This document shows, in pieces, positions 8,366 through 16,994 of a DNA stretch of 64,000 nt. The position numbers and the translations under genes were made by a program. The stretch lies in assembly GCF_019930585.1 (NCBI RefSeq), contig NZ_CP082839.1:1116001-1180000 (forward strand). Direction: 5' to 3'. This DNA comes from Sphingomonas nostoxanthinifaciens. GTDB lineage: Bacteria > Pseudomonadota > Alphaproteobacteria > Sphingomonadales > Sphingomonadaceae. Every line of letters begins with the position of its first letter. The stretch's first letter is position 1. Below the pieces are notes generated by a model. That model ran no database searches. It was not told the origin of the DNA and saw only the letters and a program-made list of their open reading frames with translations.

Positions 8366-9187
8366 GTGAAGATTGCAACCTACAATGTGAATGGCGTCAA
8401 CGGCCGACTGGCAGTCCTCTTGCGCTGGCTTGAAGAGGCGCAGCCGGACGTCGTCGTCCTGCAGGAACTGAAGGCGCCCCAGGACAAGTTTCCGGAAGAA
8501 GCGGTGCGCAAGCTTGGATACGATGTCATCTGGCACGGCCAGAAAAGCTGGAACGGCGTCGCGATGTTGAGCCGGATCGGGGAGATCCATGAGACCCGAC
8601 GCGGTTTGCCGGACGATCCGGATCCCTCGCAAAGCCGGTACATCGAGGCCGCGGTGAACGGCGTTCTGATCGCCGGGTTCTATCTGCCGAACGGCAACCC
8701 GCGCCCAGGGCCGAAGTTCGATTACAAGCTCGCCTGGTTTCGCCAGCTGATCGAGCATGCGAAGACGTTGCTCCAAACGGGCGCGCCCATGGTTCTCGCC
8801 GGCGACTTCAACGTGATGCCGACCGATCGCGATGTCTACAAGCCGGAGCGCTGGCTGGATGATGCCCTCTTCGCCCCCGAGGTCCGGGCCGCCTTTTTCG
8901 AGCTCCTTGAGCAGGGATGGACGGACGCCTTGAGATCGGTCCATCGGGATGAGACGATCTATACGTTCTGGGACTATTTCCGGAACGCATATGCCCGCAA
9001 CGCCGGCCTTCGCATCGATCACTTCCTGTTGAGCCCGGCTCTCGCCGATCGGCTCGTCGACGCACAGGTCGACCGCCACGTGCGAGGCTGGGAAAAGACC
9101 AGCGACCACGCCCCGGTGTGGATCGAACTGGCGGACAAACCCCCTAAGCGGCGCCGTCAGCCGAGATCGGCGAACCAGTCGGCGTAG
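8366..9187 (+). CDS. xth: Exodeoxyribonuclease III
   Basis: The protein reads (V)KIATYNVNGVNGRL at its start, the canonical ExoIII opening, and holds the catalytic motifs VVVLQELK (metal-binding Glu), GDFNVMPTDRDVY, LRIDHFLLS and TSDHAPVWIEL. It is a Mg-dependent AP endonuclease and 3' exonuclease for base excision repair. I chose GTG 8366 because it gives the family start; an in-frame TTG at 8318 would add 16 residues. Its 3' end overlaps the convergent gene at 9157 by 31 bp. Confidence 0.92.
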   Translation: MKIATYNVNGVNGRLAVLLRWLEEAQPDVVVLQELKAPQDKFPEEAVRKLGYDVIWHGQKSWNGVAMLSRIGEIHETRRGLPDDPDPSQSRYIEAAVNGVLIAGFYLPNGNPRPGPKFDYKLAWFRQLIEHAKTLLQTGAPMVLAGDFNVMPTDRDVYKPERWLDDALFAPEVRAAFFELLEQGWTDALRSVHRDETIYTFWDYFRNAYARNAGLRIDHFLLSPALADRLVDAQVDRHVRGWEKTSDHAPVWIELADKPPKRRRQPRSANQSA

Positions 9188-9486
9188 GGCGTATTGCGCG
9201 CCATATGCCGGTTATAGTCGGGGGCGTCGTCGCCCCACCAAGCGGGTCCGCGCTCGCCGAGCGCCCGTTTGGCAACGTCGACCGCGGTGTGCGCGATCTT
9301 CTCGCTGGGCTCGTCCTGGTCGTTTCGCGCATCGCGCACGGTCAGGCGCGCGATCATCAGGTCGCGCACCAAACGGTGCCGTTCCTCCGGCGCCAATGCC
9401 GGGTTCGCCATCCGCCACAGGCGACCGCGCACCACGAAATAGCGACCGTCGGGCGTTACCGGATGGCTGCCGGCGCTGGCTGTCAT
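9157..9486 (-). CDS. Conserved hypothetical protein
   Basis: A 109-residue protein beginning MTASAGSHPVTPDGRYFVVR. It is rich in charged residues, without signal peptide or membrane segment; the middle (ALAPEERHRLVRDLMIARLT) and the C-terminal WWGDDAPDYNRHMA look conserved in style. I do not recognise a characterised family. Its ATG overlaps the TGA of a thioredoxin remnant (ATGA), implying it was once translationally coupled to a complete upstream thioredoxin gene. Confidence 0.65.
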   Translation of the reverse strand: MTASAGSHPVTPDGRYFVVRGRLWRMANPALAPEERHRLVRDLMIARLTVRDARNDQDEPSEKIAHTAVDVAKRALGERGPAWWGDDAPDYNRHMARNTPYADWFADLG

Positions 9487-9621
9487 CGTGCGGCGCTGCG
9501 CGCCCGGTCGACGATCGCGCGCTCCGGCATCGCGCCGATCAGGCGGGCGACCTGCCGTCCCTTGCAGAACAGGATCATCGTCGGGATCGACCGGATGTCG
9601 TAGCGACCAGCGATCGCCTGC
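9483..9621 (-). pseudogene. Thioredoxin C-terminal remnant
   Basis: The minus strand encodes QAIAGRYDIRSIPTMILFCK followed by GRQVARLIGAMPERAIVD and a TGA. This is nearly the same as the C-terminal third of TrxC encoded at 5346-5789, with the same cis-Pro loop. The active-site part is missing: homology stops at about 9621, 15 bp before the LigD stop codon. It is either a truncated duplicate of trxC or the scar of a deletion that joined it to ligD. Confidence 0.8.
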
Positions 9622-9635
9622 TTCGATCCTTCATC

Positions 9636-12144
9636 TCACAGATCCGGAAGCGACTGGTCGGCCCGCCCCCAGCCTGCGAGCGCCTTGGAGGATGCCCGCT
9701 TCACGAGTTCCGCCGCATGTCCGATGTGGAAGCGGGCAGGGGTCTCGATCGTCTCCATCTCCTTCCAGGAGATCGGCGCCGCGACCGGGGCGCCCGGTCG
9801 GGCGCGTGCGCTATAGGGCATGACCGCCGTCGCGCCGCGCTGGTTGCGGAGATAGTCGACGAAAATCCGGCCCTTGCGCTGCGCCTTCGGCAGCGCGGCC
9901 GTGAAGTTCTCGGGATCGCTCTGGGCTACAGCTTGTGCGAGCCGATGGGCGAAATCCTTCACCTCGGGCCATTCGGCGCGGGGCACGAGCGGTGCGATCA
10001 CGTGCACGCCTTTGCCGCCGGTGATCATCGGAAAGGTCGCGAGGCCGATCTGCTGCAGGATGTCCCGGAAGTGGAAGGCCGCGGTACGGACGGCTTCGAA
10101 GTCGAGGCCTTCGTCGGGATCGAGATCGAACACCAGCCGATCGGCCTTTTCCACATCCTCGATCCGCGCGCCCCAACCATGAAACTCAACTGTCCCCATC
10201 TGCACGCAGGTGACGAGACCGTCCGCGTCGTCGACGTAGAGATAGGGCTCCTCGTGCCCATCCTTCTCGGCGATGCCGACGTGATGGACATGGTCGCCGA
10301 AGCTGCCGGCATCGTGCTTCTGGAAAAAACACTTCTTGGCACGCCCCTGCGGACAGCGGACCAGGCTGATCGGACGGCTCCCGGCCCAAGGCAGCATGAT
10401 CTCCGAGACTGCGGCATAATGGTCTGCGAGCTGACCCTTGGTGATGTGCGTCTCAGGATAAATGACCCGCTCGCGGTTGCTGACCTTGACGCTGCTCGTC
10501 GCGGCCTCGGGAAGGGCTGAGGCCCGCTGCTCCTTCTCGAGTACGACGGCCTCGGCCTTCTTGTCCTCACGCAGGCCGAGATAGCTCGGATGCCGGAGCG
10601 TGCCCTCGTGGGTCATCTCTGTGAAGGCGATCTCGGCGACCAACTTGGGCTTCAGCCAGTGCGCGCCGCGGACCTCGGCCCTGGGCGCGTCGACCGTCGC
10701 GGTCTTCTGCTCGAGCGGCGCCATGATTCCCATGAGCCTGAGCAGCTCGGCGGTGTCGAAGCCGGTTCCGACCTTACCGGTGTATCTGAGCTTGCCGTCC
10801 TCGTGGACGCCGAGGATCAGCGAGCGAAATGCGCGGCTCTTGTCAGACGGCGTCCATCCGACGACGACAAACTCCTGTCGCTTTATGCACTTGGTCTTCA
10901 CCCAGCTGCCGCTGCGCGACCCGAAATATTTGCCCGACGCGATCTTCGAGATGACGCCCTCGAGTCCGGCATCGCAAAAGTTGTGCAGCAGCTTTTCGCC
11001 ATTTCCCTGGATGTGATCCGAATATCGCAACACGGTCGAGTTCGGCGGCAGGATCGCCTTCAGCTTCTCCTTCCGCTCCAGCAACGGGAGATCGGTGAGG
11101 TCTTCGCCGTCCAGTTCGAGCAGGTCGAAGGCGAAATAGTCGATCGTGCCGGGTGCGGTCTTGAGCGCGCCCTGAAGCGCCTGGAAGCTCGAGCACCCGT
11201 CCGGGTCCAGCACGACGGCCTCGCCGTCGATCAGGGCGCTTCTCACGTCGAGCTTGGACGCCTCGCCGACGATCGTCGGGAATCGATCCGACCAGTCGAG
11301 GCCAGAGCGTGTGTAGGCGCGCGTCTCGTCATCACCGACGGCGACCAGCGTGCGATAGCCGTCATACTTCATCTCGTGGATCCAGCGATCGCCGGCCGGC
11401 ACGCTGTCGACCAGCGTGGCCAGCTGAACCGCTCGGAACGGCGGGGGACTTTGGGCTGGCTCCCTCTTCCTGGATGAGGCCGCGCCCTTGGATTTGGTTG
11501 CGGCCTTCGCCGCGGGGGGGGGCCTTTCGCTTCGAGGTCGTGCCTGCAGCGATCTCGGCCATGCTGAGCCCGCTCGTGACCCCGGTCAGGTGGGTGGAGA
11601 CGAGGTCGTCCGAGCCTGCGGCATGGTCATCTGCGACCTTGCGCAGCAGCCAGTTCTCGCCCTTCTCCTTTCCGCGGGGCTTGAGGCGGATCATGATCCA
11701 TTCGCCCTTCATCCGAGCCCCATGCATGATGAAGTGGAGGTGGCCTTCGAGAAGCGTCTTGCTGGGGTCTTTGCCAGCGATCGGCTCCCACGTGCCTGTG
11801 TCCCACAGCATTACCGTCCCGCCACCATATTCGCCCTTGGGTATGGTGCCCTCGAAGGATGCGTAGTCGAGCGGATGATCCTCGGTTCGGACCGCCAGGC
11901 GCTTGTCATCGGGATTGAGGCTGGGGCCACGGGTCACCGCCCAGCTTTTCAGCACGCCGTCGAGCTCGAGCCGAAAGTCATAGTGCAGGCGCGTCGCCTC
12001 GTGCTTCTGGACGAGAAAGCCGTGCCCCGAAGTCGGCTTCGTCGCTCCGGATGGCTCGGCCGTCCGGGTGAAGTCGCGCTTGGACCGGTAGGTCGCCAGC
12101 GCATCGAATGTTTCGGACGCGGCGGCGGAGGAGCGTCGGGCCAT
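9636..12144 (-). pseudogene. ligD: ATP-dependent DNA ligase LigD (PE-LIG-POL), split by a one-base frameshift
   Basis: Two frames together give a full LigD of about 835 residues. The first (from ATG 12144) holds the 3'-phosphoesterase domain (HGFLVQKHEATRLHYDFRLE, RTEDHPLDYASFEGTIPKGE). The second, to 9636, holds the ligase (EMKYDGYRT with the adenylated Lys, LIDGEAVVLD) and the primase-polymerase (VFDLDPDEG, GGKGVHVIAPL). They meet at a run of nine C on the coding strand (11514-11522); eight C would restore one frame, the linker then reading AAKAATKSKG. LigD works with Ku in end joining, and ku is divergently transcribed next door. It may be a real mutation, a phase-variable tract or a base-calling error. 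Confidence 0.88.
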
Positions 12145-12297
12145 GGTACATACCTCGGGAGGACCTGCATCAATCCCCGCGTGCATTGACTCGTTCCGAA
12201 AGTCGATTTCCGAGTCATTTCAACACTAAAGACCATGGCATTCCGGAACGTCGAGGTTGTCCGCGGATTGATGGTCGTCTGACCCTGGAGAGAGACG
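12145..12297. promoter_or_regulatory. Divergent ligD/ku promoter region
   Basis: A 153-bp gap separates the divergent ligD and ku starts and must hold both promoters. A GGAAC at 12246-12250 lies upstream of ku, but the matching -10 of the EcfG type is poor (GATT 16 bases on). The ku ribosome binding site is GGAGAGAGACG; a GAGG lies 8 bases before the ligD ATG. Confidence 0.45.
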
Positions 12298-13200
12298 ATG
12301 GCGGCACGACCCTATTGGCGCGGACAGATCCGTCTCGCGCTCGTCTCGATCCCGGTCGAGATCTATTCGGCGACGAAGAGCGGCGCCGCCGTGGCTTTCC
12401 ACCAGATCTACGAGCCGACGGGGCAGCGGATCAAATATGAGAAGACGGTGCCCGGCATCGGCCCCGTTGATGTCGACAAGATCATCAAGGGCTTCGAATA
12501 TGAGAAGGGCGAATATGTCCTGCTCGACGAGAAGGAGATCGAGGGCGTCAAACTCGAGAGCAAGAAGACGCTGGAGCTGACCCAGTTCGTCGACAGCCAC
12601 GACATCGATCCGATCTACTTCGAGAAGCCCTATTATGTCGTGCCGGCCGACGACCTGGCCGAGGAGGCGTTCGTCGTGCTTCGCGAGGCGCTGAAGCGCA
12701 GCCACAAGATCGGCCTCGGCCAGCTGGCGATGCGCGGCCGCGAATATGTCGTCAGCATCAAGGGCTGCGGCCGCGGCATAATCATGGAGACGCTGCGCTA
12801 CGCCGACGAGGTCCATAAGGCGGCGAGCTACTTCCGCGACATCGGCGACACCAAGCCTGACGAGGATCTCCTCGATCTCGCCCAGACGCTGATCGACAAG
12901 AAAACCGGCAAGTTCGACGCGGCCGATTTCCACGATCGATACGTCGACGCGTTGAAGGATCTGATCGAGCGCAAGAAGAAGGGCAAGACGATCACGATCG
13001 AGGACGACAAGGGCAGCGACCCGCGTGGGTCGAACGTCGTCGACCTGATGGCCGCGCTGAAGAAGTCGCTCGGGACGGGGGGCAGCACCAGCGCCACCGC
13101 TAAGGCACCCGCGAAGAAGCCTGCCGCGAAGAAACCCGCTGCGCCCAAGAAGGCCGCGGCGAAGCCGGAGGCGAAGGCTCCGGCCCGCAAGCGTGCCTGA
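12298..13200 (+). CDS. ku: Non-homologous end joining protein Ku
   Basis: A 300-residue bacterial Ku. It opens MAARPYWRGQIRLALVSIPV, followed by the beta-barrel DNA-encircling core (EYVLLDEKEIEGVKLESKKT, YFEKPYYVVP) and the ring-closing helices. The C-terminus (about residue 265 on) is a Lys/Ala/Pro-rich tail of the kind that modulates DNA binding and LigD contact. Ku homodimers bind double-strand ends and recruit LigD, whose gene is divergent. A strong ribosome binding site supports the start. Confidence 0.96.
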   Translation: MAARPYWRGQIRLALVSIPVEIYSATKSGAAVAFHQIYEPTGQRIKYEKTVPGIGPVDVDKIIKGFEYEKGEYVLLDEKEIEGVKLESKKTLELTQFVDSHDIDPIYFEKPYYVVPADDLAEEAFVVLREALKRSHKIGLGQLAMRGREYVVSIKGCGRGIIMETLRYADEVHKAASYFRDIGDTKPDEDLLDLAQTLIDKKTGKFDAADFHDRYVDALKDLIERKKKGKTITIEDDKGSDPRGSNVVDLMAALKKSLGTGGSTSATAKAPAKKPAAKKPAAPKKAAAKPEAKAPARKRA

Positions 13201-13456
13201 GCGCGACGCGTCGGCCGGTAGGCCCGTCGCGGAAGACGACGCGATCGCCTTTGCTGAAGGGGCGATTACGATGTGGGCTAATATGCTCACGCTGATGGCG
13301 ACCCATCTGCGTGAGCATGGGATGCCGCGTGGTGAGGTGCTCGAGATGCTGACGATGCTTCACGACACGAACGAGGCGACCATCCGGTCGCCCCACGCGA
13401 AGGCATCGGCGGCGAGGCATCTCATGGCGGTCTTTAAGGCCCTCGAGACGACCTGA
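13193..13456 (+). CDS. Small hypothetical protein coupled to ku
   Basis: An 87-residue protein from a GTG start that overlaps the ku stop by 8 bases. It is mostly helical (AITMWANMLTLMATHLREHG, EVLEMLTMLHDTNE), soluble, and without known motif. Overlap with ku implies translational coupling and suggests a role linked to end joining or the stress response, but this is inference from position only. Confidence 0.6.
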   Translation: MPERDASAGRPVAEDDAIAFAEGAITMWANMLTLMATHLREHGMPRGEVLEMLTMLHDTNEATIRSPHAKASAARHLMAVFKALETT

Positions 13457-13468
13457 TCGGCTCGGCTG

Positions 13469-14341
13469 ATGGCGCTCACCGACGAGGAACTGCGCGACGC
13501 CGCGACCCATCGTGGGCTGAAACTCGTGAAGTCGCGCAAGCGCAATGCCGGGGTAGGGGACTATGGGAAGTTCGGCCTCACCGACCCCGCCGGCAAATCA
13601 CTGTTCGGCATTGGCGACGACGGCCTGACCGCATCCGCCGAAGAGATCGAGGACTATCTTCGCAGGGGTGAAGTCTCAACATGGGCCGAGTCCGCTCGGA
13701 TCACGCCGCAGGCCGTCAGCAAAGCGAAGACCAGTAAGGACGATGTTCCAGAGGCAACGTCATCGGCGATCCGACCGCGGCCGCATCGCGGCGGAGCATC
13801 GTCTGCGTCGCGCCTACCGGCTGGAGTTGCTGAAGCGTCCGCGAACCAGGCAAAGGCTCGAGCCAATGACGATGAAGCAACCCGCTTCGAACGTCGGCCC
13901 ATGCGGACCGCGCCAGAAGCGCCGCCGCCGGTTCCGAAGCTGACGATCAGGCAAGCACGTGCGTCCGATGCGGAGGCGGTATCGAAACTCCTGGCGACTG
14001 GCGGCTTCGAAGGTGGCGCGGCTGCCGCGAGAAGGGCGATCGCTTCGGCGAGCGCACGAAAGGAGTCGATACTCGTCGCGGATCGCAGCAACGTCATAGG
14101 AATCCTCGCCTGGACCGTAATCGCCGACGTTCTGGCGGGTGCCGTGGGTCGCATATCCGTCATTGTCGTGGACGAGCATGACCGTCGCGATGGTGTCGGG
14201 AAGGCGGTTGTCGAGGAGTTCGGCAAGCGCAAGGTCGGTCTCATCGAGGGCATGAGCGACATCGAGATAAGAAACGCCAACGGCTTCCTTCGCGCACTTG
14301 GGTTGCGCCAGGGCAGCTACCGGTTCGTCGCAAGGATTTGA
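13469..14341 (+). CDS. Two-domain protein: small N-terminal domain plus GNAT acetyltransferase
   Basis: A 290-residue protein. Residues 1-70 form a small domain (LTDEELRDAATHRGLKLVKS, GDYGKFGLTD, GIGDDGLTASAEEIEDYLR) seen as a stand-alone module in sphingomonad proteins. A low-complexity Ala/Pro/Arg linker (about 85-150) leads to a GNAT fold starting LTIRQARASDAEAVSKLLAT, with the acetyl-CoA loop as DEHDRRDGVGKAVVEEFGKR and a C-terminal NANGFLRALGLRQGSYRF. The acceptor substrate is unknown. It follows ku and its small partner closely. Confidence 0.75.
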   Translation: MALTDEELRDAATHRGLKLVKSRKRNAGVGDYGKFGLTDPAGKSLFGIGDDGLTASAEEIEDYLRRGEVSTWAESARITPQAVSKAKTSKDDVPEATSSAIRPRPHRGGASSASRLPAGVAEASANQAKARANDDEATRFERRPMRTAPEAPPPVPKLTIRQARASDAEAVSKLLATGGFEGGAAAARRAIASASARKESILVADRSNVIGILAWTVIADVLAGAVGRISVIVVDEHDRRDGVGKAVVEEFGKRKVGLIEGMSDIEIRNANGFLRALGLRQGSYRFVARI

Positions 14342-14415
14342 GCGGAGGCACTTCTCATTCGATCGAACGCTCCCATATTCGACATGAGTTCAACAACGCG
14401 AAAGGAGGTGGTCGA

Positions 14416-14490
14416 ATGTCTCATTGTCCCATGCCGCTAGACCGGCACATCAAGGGTTACGACAGCTTCTTCGGAGCGTTCGGCGCCTGA
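14416..14490 (+). CDS. 24-residue small ORF with strong ribosome binding site
   Basis: An ATG preceded by AAAGGAGGTGGTCGA, the best ribosome binding site in the window, opens a 24-codon ORF. The peptide begins MSHCPMPLDRHI and ends GYDSFFGAFGA. It is followed by two hairpins and an intrinsic terminator before the convergent DUF3606 gene, so it is a self-contained short transcription unit. Function is unknown: it may be a stress-induced microprotein, or the coding part of a dual-function small RNA. Confidence 0.6.
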   Translation: MSHCPMPLDRHIKGYDSFFGAFGA

Positions 14491-14504
14491 GGTGCCTCTG
14501 ACGG

Positions 14505-14526
14505 CCGGCTCGTTGGAACGAGCCGG
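14505..14526. other. Perfect inverted repeat (hairpin)
   Basis: CCGGCTCGTT at 14505-14514 and AACGAGCCGG at 14517-14526 form a perfect 10-bp inverted repeat separated by GG. It lies 15 bp after the stop of the 24-residue ORF and lacks a T-tract, so it is an RNA structure rather than a terminator. A second weaker stem (AGCCGC/GCGGCT) follows at about 14539-14557. Confidence 0.65.
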
Positions 14527-14564
14527 ACTTCGTCGTTGAGCCGCATGTCGAGCGGCTGACAATG

Positions 14565-14600
14565 GAAGGGCCGCTCCCATCAGAGCGGCCCTTCGTTTTT
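14565..14600. terminator. Intrinsic terminator, probably bidirectional
   Basis: AAGGGCCGCTC and GAGCGGCCCTT pair around CCATCA and are followed by CGTTTTT. It ends the transcript of the 24-residue ORF and, read on the other strand, lies just after the DUF3606 stop. Confidence 0.85.
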
Positions 14601-14608
14601 ATGTGGTT

Positions 14609-14794
14609 TCAAGCGGGCGCTTTGCCCAGTTCACGGGCGACTGCGTCCGCGATAACCCCCGCCTTTCCGACGGCCGCCTCGAGCTCTGCGCGGCTCACAC
14701 CGAACTTCTTTGTCCAGTATTCGACCTCATAGTCCTCGTGGATGTTGATCCGCAAAGCATCCTGCGGGCCGCGGTTGGTCTTGTCGTCTGCCAT
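14609..14794 (-). CDS. DUF3606 domain protein
   Basis: A 61-residue protein reading MADDKTNRGPQDALRINIHE, DYEVEYWTKKFGVSRAELEA and a final helix with GVIADAVARELG. This is the whole DUF3606 domain, in which the middle is a small HTH-like fold predicted from the tryptophan and GVSxxEL pattern. Members are common in alphaproteobacteria and often belong to the general stress regulon. Upstream, TGAAC-N16-GGTT is one mismatch per box from the EcfG consensus, so stress control is plausible. Confidence 0.88.
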   Translation of the reverse strand: MADDKTNRGPQDALRINIHEDYEVEYWTKKFGVSRAELEAAVGKAGVIADAVARELGKAPA

Positions 14795-15052
14795 CGACCG
14801 TCTCCTCTGGCGCTATGAACCGACGAGATTCCCGCGAGTTCAATCTCGGGCCGTTGCGACGGTGACGATTATGCAGCCTCGACCTTGTGGGCTCGCAAGT
14901 GTGCCTGATCTCGCAAAAGCGATTGTTATCCAGGGTTTATTACAGAGACGTTTGATCGGTCGGCGGACCGATAGCGAGCGTGGGACGTTGATGCTGAGAT
15001 CGTTGGAACGCTCGTCATCGGGCCCCTCCCGCTTTCGAATAGAGCGAGAGGA

Positions 15053-16057
15053 ATGCACATGGACACACGTGACACAACACGACGCCAGATGATCGCAACG
15101 GCTGCGCTCGGCGCCGCTGCTGCGACGGTGGCGGCCCCGGCAGCTGCCCGGGAGGGCGACCCCGCCGAGTTGCGAGGCGGTAAGCAAGATCCACGCAGCA
15201 AATACCCTAAGCCTCCATTCAAATCGCAGTCGCAGCCTTGGCCAGGTCTCGCCAGCCGGATGGATCCCAAGCCGGATCATGGTGAGACGAGCTACGTGGG
15301 ATCAGGTCGGTTGCGGGCCCGCAAGGCGCTGATTACCGGCGGCGACTCCGGCATGGGACGAGCGGCGGCGATCGCCTTCGCGCGCGAAGGCGCCGACGTC
15401 GCCATCAACTATCTTTCCGAAGAGGAGCCGGATGCACGCGAGGTCGTGGCTCTGATCCGCCAGGCTGGCCAGAAGGCGATCGCCATCCCCGGTGACATCC
15501 GAAACGAGAGTTTCTGCAGCCAACTCGTGGCGCAGGCGGTCTCCGGTCTAGATGGTCTGGACATTGTGGTCAGCAACGCCGCGCGGCAGCAGTCCATCCC
15601 GTCGATCCTTGACCTCACGACCGAGGAGTTCGATCGGACGATGAAGACTAACATCTATGCGCCGTTCTGGATCATCAAGGCCGCGCTTCCGCATCTGGAG
15701 CCGGGATCGGCGATCATCGGCACGACGTCCGAGCAGGCCTATAATCCCGATCCGGACCTCTACGTCTATGCGCAGACGAAGGCGGCGACGATGAACTATG
15801 TGAAATCGCTCGCCAAGCAGCTCGGACCCAAGGGCATCCGCGTGAACGGTGTCGCGCCTGGTCCGATCTGGACGCCGCTGCAGGTCTCCGGCGGCGCCAG
15901 CCAGGGCAAGCTCGTGACATTCGGCGCTACGACGCCCCTTGGTCGACCGGGTCAACCGGCCGAACTCGCCGGCATCTTCGTGCGCCTTGCCGAGGATGAC
16001 GGCAGCTACACCACCGGCAACATTTATGGTGCGGGCGGCGGGCAGGGTCAGCCGTGA
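15053..16057 (+). CDS. Exported short-chain dehydrogenase/reductase with Tat-type signal
   Basis: A 334-residue SDR. The N-terminus (DTTRRQMIATAALGAAAAT) is a twin-arginine-like signal, so folding with NAD(P) before export is likely. A proline-rich linker (KYPKPPFKSQSQPWPG) precedes the Rossmann core with GGDSGMGRA as the dinucleotide loop, SNAARQ, and the catalytic YAQTK near residue 240. The layout matches YghA-like oxidoreductases. Its stop overlaps the GTG of the DUF4142 gene, indicating an operon. Confidence 0.88.
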   Translation: MHMDTRDTTRRQMIATAALGAAAATVAAPAAAREGDPAELRGGKQDPRSKYPKPPFKSQSQPWPGLASRMDPKPDHGETSYVGSGRLRARKALITGGDSGMGRAAAIAFAREGADVAINYLSEEEPDAREVVALIRQAGQKAIAIPGDIRNESFCSQLVAQAVSGLDGLDIVVSNAARQQSIPSILDLTTEEFDRTMKTNIYAPFWIIKAALPHLEPGSAIIGTTSEQAYNPDPDLYVYAQTKAATMNYVKSLAKQLGPKGIRVNGVAPGPIWTPLQVSGGASQGKLVTFGATTPLGRPGQPAELAGIFVRLAEDDGSYTTGNIYGAGGGQGQP

Positions 16058-16584
16058 GAATGTCCATCACGAAGTCCTTCGCGATCGCGCTGCTCGTTAC
16101 CGCCTTGGCGTCGACGTCTGCTACCGCTCAGGAGGCCGGTTCCCGCCAAACCCGCGAATACGTCCAGGCGGCCGGCGAGTCCGACACGTTTGAGATCATG
16201 GAAGCGCAAACGGCGCTGGCGCAGAGCTCCGATCCGAAGGTGACCGCCTTCGGTCGCGATATGATCCATGATCATGGCGAGACGAGCCGGAAGCTTAGCG
16301 AAGCCGCGGAGGGGGCAGGGCTGAAGCCCCCACCGATCGCGGTGGGGGCGGGTCAGTCGCCCTTCCTCGCGGCGCTCCAGAGTGCGCGGGGCCGGGAGTT
16401 CGACAAGACCTACTGGCGGCAGCAGGCTCTCGCTCATCACTCCGCGCTCACGACGGCGCAGCAATATGCCGACCACGGCGACAGCCCGGCGATCCGGGAG
16501 GCCGCGAACGCCAGCATTCCTATGATCCGACGGCATCTCGCGATGGCAGAACACATGGTCCAGTCGGTCGAGAGCGGATCCTGA
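16054..16584 (+). CDS. DUF4142 exported protein
   Basis: A 176-residue protein with a signal peptide (SITKSFAIALLVTALASTSA then TAQ). The mature part is a ferritin-like helical bundle: REYVQAAGESDTFEIMEAQT, FGRDMIHDHGETSRKLSEAA and HHSALTTAQQYADHGD, with the D-x-x-H-D-H pattern of DUF4142. Members are periplasmic or extracellular and tied to stress; catalytic activity is not established. The GTG start overlaps the stop of the SDR. Confidence 0.88.
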   Translation: MRMSITKSFAIALLVTALASTSATAQEAGSRQTREYVQAAGESDTFEIMEAQTALAQSSDPKVTAFGRDMIHDHGETSRKLSEAAEGAGLKPPPIAVGAGQSPFLAALQSARGREFDKTYWRQQALAHHSALTTAQQYADHGDSPAIREAANASIPMIRRHLAMAEHMVQSVESGS

Positions 16585-16636
16585 CTGCGCCCCGTCTGCC
16601 GCTGTTATCGCGAACGAGAACCCGAGGAGTGAAGAA

Positions 16637-16957
16637 ATGACAACATCCGCAGGCGCCACGATCACCGCGACATTCTCGACGCGGCGGCAGGCCGACCTCG
16701 CGATCGAACAGCTCGTTCAGGAGCATGGGATCGACAGAAGCGCAATCTTCGTCACCCCGGTCGGCGATGACAACAGCGCAGGAAGTGAAGAGGACTGCGC
16801 GGACGCCGAGAGCGGCCCTCCGGGCGTCGATCCCGCAGGGGATCCCGCTCTGGCCGGCGGCCTCGACGTCTCGGTCGATCTTGCCGACGAGGGCAATGTC
16901 GCCGCTGTGAGGGCGGCGCTGCAGGAGCATGGCGGCGAGGATATCGCGACCGAATAG
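16637..16957 (+). CDS. Small hypothetical acidic protein
   Basis: A 106-residue protein with an opening strand-helix unit (ATITATFSTRRQADLAIEQL then VQEHGIDRSAIFVTPVG) and a closing one (GGLDVSVDLADEGNVAAVRA), i.e. a ferredoxin-like pseudo-repeat around an acidic linker. This resembles the small alpha/beta proteins predicted to occur in stress loci; no activity is known. The ATG has GAGGAGTGAAGA upstream. It sits in the same operon direction as the SDR/DUF4142 pair and the HAD gene. Confidence 0.7.
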   Translation: MTTSAGATITATFSTRRQADLAIEQLVQEHGIDRSAIFVTPVGDDNSAGSEEDCADAESGPPGVDPAGDPALAGGLDVSVDLADEGNVAAVRAALQEHGGEDIATE

Positions 16958-16994
16958 CAGTCATCGCCGTTTCCTTGTTCGTGATAGGATCAGA

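Noticed and set aside
10590..11477. Long + frame opposite ligD
   Set aside because: Antisense shadow of the ligase domain; no start signal and no recognisable motif.
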